Source: Cloeon dipterum
Taxonomy: Eukaryota > Arthropoda > Insecta > Ephemeroptera > Baetidae
Reading direction: 5' to 3'
Assembly (NCBI RefSeq): GCF_949628265.1
Contig: NC_088789.1
Span: 32,915,883-32,979,882, forward strand
Length of the DNA: 64,000 nt
Shown piece by piece: positions 45,283-56,094 of the stretch; within the stretch, counting starts at the first letter, position 1, and every line of letters begins with the position of its first letter. The translations under genes were made by a program, and so were the position numbers. The notes under the pieces were generated by a model. The model saw only the letters and a program-made list of their open reading frames with translations, was not told the origin of the DNA and searched no databases.

Positions 45283-46800
45283 TCACTCACTCACCAGCCA
45301 TGCACAGATTTGTTCATTGAAATGGTCAGCGGCAATATGAAGTGTGGTTTTTCCTCCTTTTCCCCTTTGCTTGATCATATTTTTGTTCTTGGCGTGTAGG
45401 AATTTGGCACTACTCAACTTGCCAGCAACGATGCAGGAGTGAAGGAAGTTGTTTCCATTTCTATTCACGCTCAAATCGGCACCGAGTTCAAGCAAAGCAT
45501 TAGTAATTGAAAATCGTTCGAGGATCAGGGCCCAATGAAGGGGAGTGTACAAGCATTTGTCCGTTAAGTTCAAAAAGTAAAGCAGTTTGTGTCCAAATAC
45601 TTGAATGATCAAGTCACCGTTTCTCGCGTTCTGAGCAGCGTAATGGAGGAAATTACTATGATTGTTTTCGTTCACAGCGTAGAGGTTTTGTCCGTGATCG
45701 ATCAGCCATCGGCACATGTCGACGTTTCCCAAAAATGCAGCGAGATGGAGAACTGTGGCACCATCGTCACTGACCACGTTGATCAGGCTTGAGTCCTTAT
45801 TGTGCACGTACTCCACTGCGTCTAGACTGTTCGTCACGGCGTAATGCATCAAAGTAAATCCTGATATTTTGAGCCTCATATTGCATCCTAACAATTGAAT
45901 AAACTCTTCTGCTATTGCATCATTGAAAGGTTTTCTTTGAATTACTGGAACAAGAGCTTTCCCATAAGCATTTATTTGTTCATCAGTGGAGAATTGGAAC
46001 TTTGAGAACAGATAATGAATGTTGCCTCCTGCATGGTTTCTGTTCGCAGCTGCATGGCAAAGAACTTTGTTTTTCCAAGCGTCTCCCGAAAAACTGTCGG
46101 TAATTTCGACCTCATCAAGCAACCATATGCAGATCGCCAAATCTCCATACATGCATGCTTCCAGAAGAATTTCAAGATCATATTCCGGATCCTTGCAAAA
46201 CTTCATATCGTCTTTAGAGACGAATTTAGCAAATTCTAAGTAGTTTCTCCTTACAGAAAAGCGTAGCAAGCTCAATCTATTTTTAGGTTTTCGAGGATTT
46301 TGTGATAGCTGGAACAATTTGATTGCAAGCTTGAAATTTCCCACTTGGAGCGCATAATCGATAGGCCTATCACGATGAGCATCTTTTTTTAGGAGTTTGC
46401 ATCCTTTCTCAAGGAAGAAGTCGATCAGAGCATCTCCGTGGGTTTCGTTCATGGCAGCGTAGTGCAGAGGAGTGGCGCCAGATATGCTGCATTTTTTATT
46501 TACATTGGCACCCTGCTTTTCCACGAGCTGACGGCAAACCTCAACATCCGACACCTTGGCCGCGTAGTGCAGAGCGGGAAGGTCGCCTTTTTTCGCTTTG
46601 ACGTTTTCCAGTTTGGTGTTTAGCGTATCTTTTTGCTGTTTAGCAAATTTTATTTTCATTTTTAGAGGATTTTGCGGCTCTTTCTCGTGTACTCCTGATA
46701 AAAGGATTTGTTAAAACGATTTCAATATTAATGTTTATAACTCACCGTTGGAACTAGTAACTGTATTTGTTACAGTTTTATCCTCCTTTTTGCTGCTCAT
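45283..46800 (-). CDS. Ankyrin-repeat protein (complete copy)
   Basis: Exon 1 (46800-46746) encodes MSSKKEDKTVTNTVTSSN and splices over a 51-nt intron to exon 2 (46694-45283), giving 488 aa. At least eight ankyrin repeats are visible: two at the N-terminus (PALHYAA, TPLHYAA), a degenerate stretch in the middle, then LMHYAV, TVLHLAAFLGNVDMCRWLIDH, FLHYAA, TPLHWAL, FLHSCI and a final TTLHIAADHFNEQICAWLVSE at the stop. Ankyrin repeats are protein-binding scaffolds. No membrane segment, SOCS box or other partner domain is seen, so the partner is unknown. The 3' part and downstream flank are duplicated at 53.5-54.7 kb, and the 5' part resembles the gene at 49.0-49.8 kb. Confidence 0.85.
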
Positions 46801-47169
46801 CGCTGCTTTGTCGGGGCTGCAAACAAAAATAAGCGTCGATATAGTTAATTTATACTTCTCATCGGTGTATCGTATGTATGATTTAAGATTTTCATATTTT
46901 TGTCCTCTCTTTAAATACTCTGGGAACCGAATTCAGTTCAGCTTTAGTTTGTTATCGCCAAAACAAAGTTAAAGAACTCGCAAAAAGAATGATTTTATGC
47001 ATCGGCTTGAATACTAGCCGCAGTCCATGTTTTTTTTCTTAAATTCAGTTGCAGCCTTGAGACGGTTGCATTCCAAGGAGCAGAGCTATTAGGGGAAAAT
47101 ACCAAAATTAAACGAGTCAAGAGAATTAGCCGCAGAAATACGGATGTGAAAATGAAGTCATTCGTACAG

Positions 47170-47290
47170 GCGGTCTATCCGTAAGTGCTCAAACCAGCTC
47201 GGACGCATGCGCAATTCTCGCATTAAAATTAATATTGCTTTTGCGGGATAAAAATCCTGCGTCGCACCGGACTTTTTGGTCAGAAAAACC
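47170..47290. mobile_element. Family A MITE, half copy
   Basis: Only one arm is present: AAGTGCTCAAACCAGCTC, then a GCATGCGC motif, then GGACTTTTTGGTCAGAAAAA. It lies upstream of the complete ankyrin gene. Confidence 0.6.
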
Positions 47291-48028
47291 TAATACGACT
47301 CTCAGGCATAATTGGAAATGATATAGTCTTCCTTGCTTGCAAGCATAATTATCCAGTCCGTTCCTTTTAACAATTTTTCGGTTCAGTCCGTACCTGAGTC
47401 GCTTCCATTAGAAGCAGCAGATATGCATTGAAGAGCAAAAATGAACCACATGCATCAGGGAAAGGTTCAATGACTTATTGCGGTGGGTCTGAATTCCACG
47501 AATAAGTGGAATAATTCAAAATAAGATGTGGAATACATCCCCTTTTAATATGTCGTTTAATTACAAAGCCCACTTCATTTTAAGCAATGGAAACATCATT
47601 TTACCCTTTAAACACATACTAACATTTTTGCAAGAGTTTGAATTTATCGTGGGCTGTTTAACGCGTCAAAGGCAACGCAAAGAATTGTAAGGGAGAAATA
47701 AGGGTTGTGGAAATAACTAAACTAATTCTAGCGACTTGCAGATCAATTAATGAGTTTAAAAATCTTAAAAATGATGTAGCAATGGTAACTCACAGGATGC
47801 TGCGCAACAAGAAATAAAAGTTTTAGAAGTTCCAACGGAGACTATTTGATGCTCAGAGGTGAACCAACTGATTATAGCGACGAGGGAGCAATAGTTGTTG
47901 TCAGGGTTTTACCTGACGATATTACGATCAATATTATTTGTAAAGAGGGAAATATTCGGGCGCCAAAAGGGGAGCGTGGAGGGAGAGTCTCAGGTCAAAC
48001 AACCACCCCTCACGGAGGGGAGCGCTTG

Positions 48029-48045
48029 CACACACACACACACAC
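48029..48045. repeat. (CA)n microsatellite
   Basis: A run of CA dinucleotides. Confidence 0.85.
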
Positions 48046-49017
48046 TGCTCCTGCTGGCGGCGAACCGGTCAAGTCGGGCAACCTCCAGCTCTCTCCCCTT
48101 GCTCATCCCTTCGGTAGCCGTAGTGTGACACCAATCAGGGGAAATCTGCCTCGCTAATGAAAGGGGAAGATATTTTAGACGCTCTCCCTCAAATACGACG
48201 GGTATAGATGCGGCCTAAAAAATTGCTTTTTAATGCTGTTTTGACTTTATTTACTTTAATGGCAAAAGAATGTCCATGTCCAAAATTTTTTCCATCCCCA
48301 ACCCCCGCCTAAACGGATGGGAACCAGCACGCACAGATCGAAACACGGTGATTAAAAGCCAGATTGCCAACAAAGAATTAGACTTTTCAAAATTTAGAAT
48401 AAAATAAGGAAAAGATAAGAGATATTTTTACTATAGCGTTTAACTTTATTTGTGTTTGTGGACATTGACCAAAGAGAATTATTTATTTTTACCAAGCACA
48501 TTATAGATATGCAAATCTTATAGCTTCTCTCTATATCGCTCTCATATATAACATATATAGTACTACCACTTTCCTGAGAGTCAAGAGCCTCTCTCTGCGT
48601 GCTGGCTAAATCTCGCTTTCTCTCCTATGACAGCAGCTCTAGGATCCTCTCGAAGGAGAATGTCAATTTTAAAATAATGGTTCTTAACGCTAAATTTACC
48701 TTAAACGTATTGCAATTTTGTTCTCAGCTGCTCAAACAAATACTCGTTCTTTTTTAATGTGGGAAATCCAAATATGTTTAGTAAAGTTTTTATCAGAACA
48801 GTCAATTATCTTTATAGAAAGCTACACAGCAGGAAAGAAGGGAAAATATATACTTTTGAAATTTCCTTCGGAGCAATATCAAACCTTTGATTATTCTGCG
48901 TTCAGTATAAAAGTTAAATTTTACTGTTCAACTATAGTGTCAATTTATAAAATAAAAACTATTAAAATTAATTTTTCTATCTTTTATTGAAGTACAGTAG
49001 TGAATATTGCTATGATT

Positions 49018-49763
49018 TCATTCGATGGATAAATGCTTGATATGACTGTAATTTTCAGCTTTGACGGCATAATTAATTGCTTTCTCACCATGAGCATCTT
49101 CTGCATTAATGTCGCACCCTTTTTCAAGGAAGTAGTTGATCAGACCAATTCCTTGGATTGTGTTCATGGCGGCGTAGTGAAGGGGTGTGGCGCCCAATTC
49201 GCTGCATTTTTCGTTGACGTCGGCGCCCTGCTCCACGAGGCGCCGACAAACGGCAACACCGGACACCTCAGCCGCGTAATGGAGAGCGGGTAAGTCACCT
49301 TTGTTCTCTTCAATATATTCCAGCTGCATCTTGATAAAATTTTCGTACTCCTCATCCAATATCATTTTCCTGTTCTCCTTCGAAGTTTGTGGTTCTGTCT
49401 CCAGTTGTCGTTTTCCTGAAACGATCAAATTTAATTTAATCTTTAGAACTTGTAATTTTTAATATGCCCAGCTTAAGCAAAATCTTATCATGGCTTTGGC
49501 TGCTGACAAAATTTAAAATATATAAATGTATATACATATATTTTTTATCTTGTTTCTTTACAGTTTTATACTTCTGCCTACAACATCCCAGAAATAAAAT
49601 ACTTCCTGCGACACCAATCTATTTGAAATCCGCTGATCAAACATGGCTTGTGACTGCCCATGTGTCCATACCAAAACCTCGAGACTTCATCGTATATAGG
49701 TTATAAAAATCTATACTCACTGCTCGTGCTGGAATTTTCTGGAATTTCTTTATTCTCTTCCAT
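49018..49763 (-). CDS. Short ankyrin-repeat protein
   Basis: Exon 1 (49763-49721) encodes MEENKEIPENSSTS and splices (GTGAGT donor, TTTCAG acceptor, phase 1) to exon 2 (49415-49018), giving 146 aa. The intron position matches the complete ankyrin gene at 45.3-46.8 kb. Two to three ankyrin repeats follow a charged leader: LPALHYAAEVSGVAVCRRLV, ATPLHYAAMN and a short last one (AINYAVKAENYSHIKHL). The protein ends where the longer paralog continues for another 300 residues. It could be a functional mini-scaffold or a truncated duplicate; the frame is intact throughout. Confidence 0.72.
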
Positions 49764-50089
49764 GTTGTTAATTCTGCAGTTTCGTCAACTGGGAACAAAA
49801 AGAATTGAATAAATAAATGTACCAACTTTTTCATATGTTTTAGGCTCTATCTTCTTCAAAACTGTTTATATGATGTAATAATTTCATACAAACGGTATTG
49901 TTTTAAACCGGGAAAACAACCCTTAAATTGAATGAGAGCTTAATAAAAATTTACTAACAATTTAAACTGGCCACTGCGTCCCTGTTTTCATTTTTTGGTC
50001 CAGTAGTGACACGGCTGTCTAGGGTTTGATAATTAGGAATAAATGGAAAAGACCTGAGGCGCTCGCATGAGCAAATAGCGGGGGAGAAA

Positions 50090-51320
50090 AAATGAACGCA
50101 CATGGAAGGAAGGAGGGATATACAAATGTTTTTAGAAATATTTAAAACTTGGCTATGGTCACTTTCGAGGTCAAATAGGGGTCGGGGGTCGATCGAGGGG
50201 GCGCCCCTGGAGTCGGGTGAGATCCGCGAAATATCGGCGGGCGGCGACCCTAGACGGGTTGCAAACCTGATGGTCGGTAACCCTAGGGGGGCGGCCGACC
50301 CGAGTTTGGGGATATCTACGGGGATGTGGCAATCCTAGCCGGGTGGCGCCCCAGGGAGGGCGGCTGACGTTAGTTACGAGCGACTTTTATTGGTCTGGAA
50401 ATCCTAGGGGGCGTGGCAGCTTCAACGCTTGCGTCAATTACGGGATTATGCGTCAACTCCGATGCAGCTCCGGCGCTCGGCAACAACGGCGTCGGCAGCT
50501 ACAGGCTAGAGTGTGCACGCAGCTCCGGCGCTTGCGTTTACTCCGGCGTGCGCGCGACTACGGGGCCCGAACCGACTCTTGCAGACACGAGGAACACGTG
50601 GCTCGCGGCAAAAACGGTAATTCGGGCTCGCCGCGGCGAAGTGCCGCGCCGACGTCACTTCGGGCGCGGCGTGCGAGTAACCCAACGCTACGGTGCGGCG
50701 CCGACCACGTCCGCGATCTTCCGGGCACCGGGGTTAACCACCCCCGTGAGGTGGTGGAGGGTTGAGAGGGTCGGCGCTCGACGCGGAAGGGCGCGAAAGT
50801 GCGTCAGCGCGACCGCCCAGCCGTTCCTTTGCTACGGGCCCGCCGCGAAAATGCGACACGCGCTCGCCTTTTCGGGCGCCGCGTGAGCGTCGCACGACGC
50901 TTTGGTGCGGCGTCGATTGCGTCCGCGATCTTCGGGGTAACGGGGTGAACCACCCCCGTGAGGTGGTGGAGGAAGGAGAGGGTCAGCGCTCGACGCAGAA
51001 GGGCGCGAAAGTGCGTCAGCGCGACCGCGGCACTCGCCTCAAAATTTTCCGATGCGACGCGCGGACGCCACTTCGGGCGCAGTTTACGCGTGAAGCGACG
51101 CTACGGCGCGGCGCCGATCGCCTGCGCGAGCATCCCGGCGCGCACGCCAACGACCCCCGAGGGGTCGCGCGTGATCGCGAGGTTCGCCGCTCGACGCGGG
51201 AGGTCGCGAAAGTGCGTGCGCGCGACCGCCGTCCCTACGCCGAACCGCAGAAAACCGATCAAAGGGCGTCCGGGCCCCCGGGAGCCCCTCCGGTGCCGCG
51301 ACCGCGATGACTCGGGCCTC
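50090..51320. repeat. GC-rich block with three diverged ~205-bp tandem units
   Basis: From about 50160 the base composition jumps from AT-rich to strongly GC-rich and falls back near 51310. Three units (about 50648-50860, 50862-51062, 51063-51250) share CGCTCGACGCGG, GCGCGAAAGTGCGT and CGCGACCGC. A hairpin (ACCACC / GGTGGT) recurs in each. Every frame is open because stop codons are rare in GC-rich DNA, and no protein family is recognisable. AT-rich direct repeats (GGAGAAAAAATGAAC and TGTTTTTAGAAATA) flank the block at 50.09 and 51.42 kb. Confidence 0.7.
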
Positions 51321-53529
51321 CGCCCGCTACGCTTGTCCGTATGTCCGTCGCATTGTTCCAGTCTGCATTTTCAGCCCAAGGAGAAAGCAAATGAGCCCAA
51401 GCAGCGGACTCAATGGGGGAGAAAAAATGAACATGTTTCACATGCCGCGCATGCAAGGAAGGAAGAAAATAGAATTGTTTTTAGAAATAATTGCAATTTT
51501 TAGTGCTGCCTTGCGAGGACAGAGAAAATAAATATTCTACTTGCCGCAATTACAGTGTCAAGGTAAATTCGGATTGGCATGTGGGACGAAAAGAGGGTTG
51601 CGATAAAGCCTACTGGCTCATTAATTGGATTTCAGACCAATTATTGTCAAGATAAATATTTGGAATAAGATTTAGTAGGAGACTTACGGAAAACTGAAGC
51701 TGCAACAGGCGAGAAAATGTGGTGAGAGTAACAGAGGGGCTGACGCGCTTACTGCTCGACGCTCTGACTGACAATGAGAAACAATGCGAGCAGAGGAACA
51801 CAAAAAGGCGACTGTTTGTACTGCGGTTGAAAAGGTGAATGACCTGGCAGGTACAAAGCCCAAGAGATAACAAAGAACATTCCAATAACCGGCAAGGGTG
51901 TGGGAAAGAAGCTGCTTACAAAAGCGGAGAGAAAAATTCGTCACAAAGGCTTCTGCGGATCAACATTCTTAATAATTTACCAATTTTGTTTGTACGTCGA
52001 CCAGAAAAACGTTTTTCCTTGCTCGTAACTTTTCTTACTCTTAGATTTTTTATTTTAATTCACTCTGTTTGATATTCATTTTCTAATATTTTGTGTCAAA
52101 TGAATATTATTTTTCGTGAACTAAAATAATATGCATATTTTAACTTGATTTCCTTTTTTATTAAAAGTGGATTAAAAAGTTGTACTTACAGAAGCAAAAA
52201 AACAAGCAAGAATTGCACGCAAAAAAACTAGAGAGAAAGAGAGCAACGACTGAAAAAGAAACATTCGTTTTCATTTTATTTCGGGGAACGACCGATTTTT
52301 TCGACAAAACGTTTTTTATGGCATTCGCGACCAAAGTAGGACTATGCATTTCCATCACTCACATTATTGAAATGTAAACCTAAGCTTCTTTCTCTCAAAT
52401 AATGAGTCAACGCACTAAAAAAAGATATTTTTAATTTAAACATTGAGTATTGGCATATATGTAAAATGAGAAAATATTACGAATATTTCCAACTTTTCTT
52501 TAATTCCTGCGTTGGTGGTGCTGCGAGTTGAGCAGCAGTTGGATTTTTGGAAGCGTTCCGGATTTATTCCGAATGTTTCTCGGGGTAAGAGGCATATTTC
52601 GAGGGATGATTCGGATGCCATTCCAACAGCGACGAAAATTGACGGAGTTTTTTTGGAGGAATTCGTAATATTTTCTCATTTTACACCTTTTGGAGATCTC
52701 AAAAAGAGCAGAGTCATTGATCATTGATGACGAGACGTGTGCACTCATCATTTTTCTGTCGATTGAATTTTCTCTTCGACTCTTTAAATTAAAAATGATA
52801 TCAGCCGATCAAAATGAGAAACAATAATCACGGCGGTGAAACGAGCCAAACGGCCGGCCATCGAGCGCAGATGCCGCTGCCGCCGAGAGTAAAATAAATC
52901 AAAGCAGACAAGTGGCGCTCGGTCCGAAAACAAGAATCGCTGATGCAAATTGGCGCTGCAAGAAAATTTTCTATTTCCAGAGTCCGATAAATAAAGAAAA
53001 AACATCCGGGTTCAGTAAAAATATGCACCATGGGAAAATTAAACTATGATGCTGAAAACTAATTAGTTAAAAACTCAGGGTCGCACAATCGGCTATAGTT
53101 AAGATGACACGAATTTTCCAACTGGAAAATGCTTAAAATAATTCATGTGGTCTCTGACACATAATGCATCCATCACGAAAAAGGGGAAAAAGTGAAAAAT
53201 GACGTCGGTCAGCCACAGAGCGAACCCGCTACTATAGAGATTTCATAATATATTATATGAAAAAGAAGTGAACCTCGTAGATTCGTGTCTTTCCTGCCAT
53301 ATGGAAGAACTTATTTAACAGCCTATTTGCAGAATATTCGAGTAATGGTGTTTTTTTTTTAATTTTAAATAAATTAATTTCTATCGCAAATATTCGGGAA
53401 TGCACGCACGCCCAGATTTATGCGGAACGTAAAGAGGAAATCTCGAAGGCTCGCTGCTTAGCACAATGCCAAGTTTATTTTGATGATTATTTTGCTTAAA
53501 GGCCATATTAATACCGTATGACAACGTGG
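51321..53529. other. Gene-free AT-rich stretch
   Basis: At 52.44-52.70 kb an imperfect inverted repeat is visible (AAAATGAGAAAATATTACGA against TCGTAATATTTTCTCATTTT with a partly paired interior), so it probably holds another MITE. No gene recognised. Confidence 0.5.
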
Positions 53530-54386
53530 AATGATTAGTATTAGAATATTTGAAGCAGAATTTTTAAGGCTATTTGGAGGATCTGCTACCTGTATAATAA
53601 AAGGAGAACCCGCGGCGAAACGATTTTACGAGAACCAGATTTCCACCTGTTTAGAATTCTTTGGGTTTTTAGTGACAGGAAGTTTGACAGTGATAGATAG
53701 GATTTGCTTAAGTGAATCTTTAGAATTTAGGGAATTTTCCTGAAATTCATTTTATTTCTTCTTTCTCGCAACGCTGCCAGGTATTGTTCAACATAATATT
53801 TTGGTCTGAACTGCCATTAATTTAATAAATGAATCGTCCATTAAACTTATTTTATCTATTTATCGAGATGAAATTACATATATAGTCGCTGCAAGGTGTG
53901 AAATCCAGCAAGTTGAGCTAATTGAGAACTTCATGTCAATTAAACACACCTCCTTTGGCCATCCCTGACATTGGGTTGCCAGAAATAGATTCATCGTCCA
54001 TATCTCTCCCCATATGTTAAATGAGTTTTTTAGCGAATTTTGTGTCCGAATTACTGAAGCTATATGAAACTAAATTGGCGTCAAACGAAAGCGCACAAGT
54101 TGACTATATTTTATGTCTTAACATTAGAAAACCTTTTTTGGAATAGTATTTATTCTTTGGAAATATTCGATAATGATAGAAGGAAATTGTAAACAAAGAC
54201 AGATTATCATCCCGCGGAAAACTCTTTTCTTTTTGTGTAGCGAATTACACTGTTTAAAGGATGTAGCATTTATTTCGATGAAATGATTCTGGTTGTGATC
54301 AACGATTGGAAAAACTTCTTGGCCTCCTCAGTGCAAGTGGATTCTAGCACAGTTTTTCCTCCAATGGTAATTTCCTGAGGATCGGC
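53530..54386 (-). repeat. Direct segmental duplication, copy 2
   Basis: Matches 44400-45282 closely (GGAGAACCCGCGG, AGTGACAGGAAGTTTGACAG, GGCCTCCTCAGTGCAAGTGG) with small indels, and leads into the ankyrin 3' fragment. Confidence 0.75.
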
Positions 54387-54702
54387 TCACTCACTCACCA
54401 GCCATGCGCAGATTTCTTCATTAAAGTGGTCGGCAACGATGTGAAGTGTGGTTTTTCCTCCCTCTCCCTTTTCCTTGATCAGATTTTTGTCCTTGGCGTG
54501 CAAGAATTTGGCACTCTTTAACTTGCCCTTAACGATGCAGAAGTGAATGAAGTTGTTTCCTTTTATTTTCAAACTCAAATCGGCGCCATAGCTTAGCAAA
54601 GCTCTAGCGTTTTTAATTGCATTATATTCGCTGACCAGAGCCCAATGCAGAGGAGTGTACAAATGTTCGTCGATTCGGTTCACGAAGTAAAGCAGGTTAG
54701 TT
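54387..54702 (-). pseudogene. 3' fragment of ankyrin-repeat gene
   Basis: The minus strand encodes the last three ankyrin repeats of the gene at 45.3-46.8 kb (LYTPLHWAL, NNFIHFCIVKGKLKSAKFLH, TTLHIVADHFNEEICAWLVSE) and the same stop. Homology breaks off at about 54702, upstream of which the sequence is unrelated. It belongs to a roughly 1.2-kb direct segmental duplication (about 53530-54702 against 44400-45620). An ATG at 54683 would allow a 98-aa product, but no promoter or first exon is visible. Confidence 0.65.
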
Positions 54703-55473
54703 GTAAATAGAATTATCGTAAGAAGCGACGCTCGAGAGGGGAAAAACGCGCCTGCGCTATCGACTCCTTGCTATCCGTCGAAACTCGCCTGCACCCTGAT
54801 TGGCAGGTGTCAAACAAATACGCCTGATTTGCTATAATGTATCACTATTTTTCATGTAAAAAACTTTTTATAGCAGTCACGAAATCCGCGTATCGCTTAC
54901 GTTAGGAAAAAAACGTAAAAGACCGAGGAGTGTAAAGTTAACGGACACCCATTTGGAACAGCGCGTAAGGAAATAAAAATTTGAAAATTCTTAAGGAGAA
55001 ATCATGATTACGCCAACCAGATGACCGCAGCAATCAAGGAGCGCTGAACGCTGATTGGAAGAGAAGCAATTGGGGTCAACAGCACGAGATTTTAGTCGGG
55101 GAATGGGTTGAGATAAAATAAATTAACAAAAATTGTGAGTAACTATAACTAATTAAACACCCCCGTGATGGGAAGGGGGAAGGAAAAGCAGTCAGATGCA
55201 ACTTTTGGCGCCATATTGTGGATGCTGACACACCCCTTATCCTGCGAGTCGATGGTAGCAAAATAGCAAAGCAATCCCGGATGTTCTAGATACGATGGTT
55301 TTCCTTGAGGTATATGAACGAGGCTTTGACAAGTTTTTTGAAATAGAAGAAACGAAGTTTATTTTAGTATTTATTTTTATTTAACTGAGCCGCTGAAGAA
55401 ATCTAACAAAGTTAAAAATTAAAGTTAAATTAAAAAGCCATAAAAGCAACACGATTCCAACCCAGGTGCCAAT
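54703..55473. other. Gene-free stretch
   Basis: Unique sequence between the ankyrin fragment breakpoint and the unidentified minus-strand exon; nothing recognised. Confidence 0.4.
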
Positions 55474-55887
55474 TCACTGCGGCATAGGTAAAAATAATAT
55501 TATAACCACCGAGAGTCCCGATAGATCCACCGAGATTCGGCATCTATCCGTGATTGACCACGAGAAACGCTTGGGGCAAAGAATTTTGGTCGGCATCATC
55601 AGTATATCTGGAATCTGGATCCCAACTTTGTGAAAAAAATTCATTTGTAAATATTTGATAAAAAGGGCATGCATCTTAACTACCCCAAAATTTTTGTTTC
55701 CGTTTGATTTCAGATAACCGAAATTCCCTGAAGGTGCCGGCACATTTTGCTTAGAACTTGCAGCGCTCTCAATGGACTCTGGATTGGTTAAAATGAGATG
55801 ATTTGAACCAATCCTCGCTGGCATAATGTTGGCTTGGATTTGCGAATCCAAGCGAAGAACAAGCGCTGTGTCCTCCAATAGAGAATC
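55474..55887 (-). CDS. Possible exon of an unidentified gene
   Basis: An open frame of about 137 codons starts directly after a good acceptor (TTATTTTTAG at about 55888) and reads DSLLEDTALVLRLDSQIQAN onward to a stop at 55474. A possible internal intron runs from GGG|GTAGTT to CACAAAG. The composition is protein-like but no domain was recognised, and no upstream exon or polyadenylation signal was placed. It lies 200 bp from the first known exon of Smr paralog 2 on the opposite strand. It may be a real small gene, a remnant, or chance. Confidence 0.25.
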   Translation of the reverse strand, partial: DSLLEDTALVLRLDSQIQANIMPARIGSNHLILTNPESIESAASSKQNVPAPSGNFGYLKSNGNKNFGVVKMHALFIKYLQMNFFHKVGIQIPDILMMPTKILCPKRFSWSITDRCRISVDLSGLSVVIILFLPMPQ

Positions 55888-56094
55888 CTAAAAATAAAAG
55901 AAAAGAAAAATATTTTCAAAATATCCCTGAAGGATTCTCAAAATATTTCAAAGTGATTAATTTCTTTTGAAAATCTGTTGTTAAAGAATTTATTAAATAT
56001 TTTTAATGCAGCGTTACATTGTATTCATTATTGAATAAATATTGCCAAGAAATCCGCTAATATTTTAAAAACATTGCAACCTGATTGCTTGTAG

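Larger units (their letters stand above)
46801..49017. other. Region upstream of the complete ankyrin gene
   Basis: Contains the half MITE at 47.2 kb and the CA microsatellite at 48.03 kb. No coding sequence recognised. Confidence 0.45.

Noticed and set aside
50343..51503. Several long Arg/Ala-rich frames
   Set aside because: All frames are open because the block is GC-rich and repetitive; no family match.
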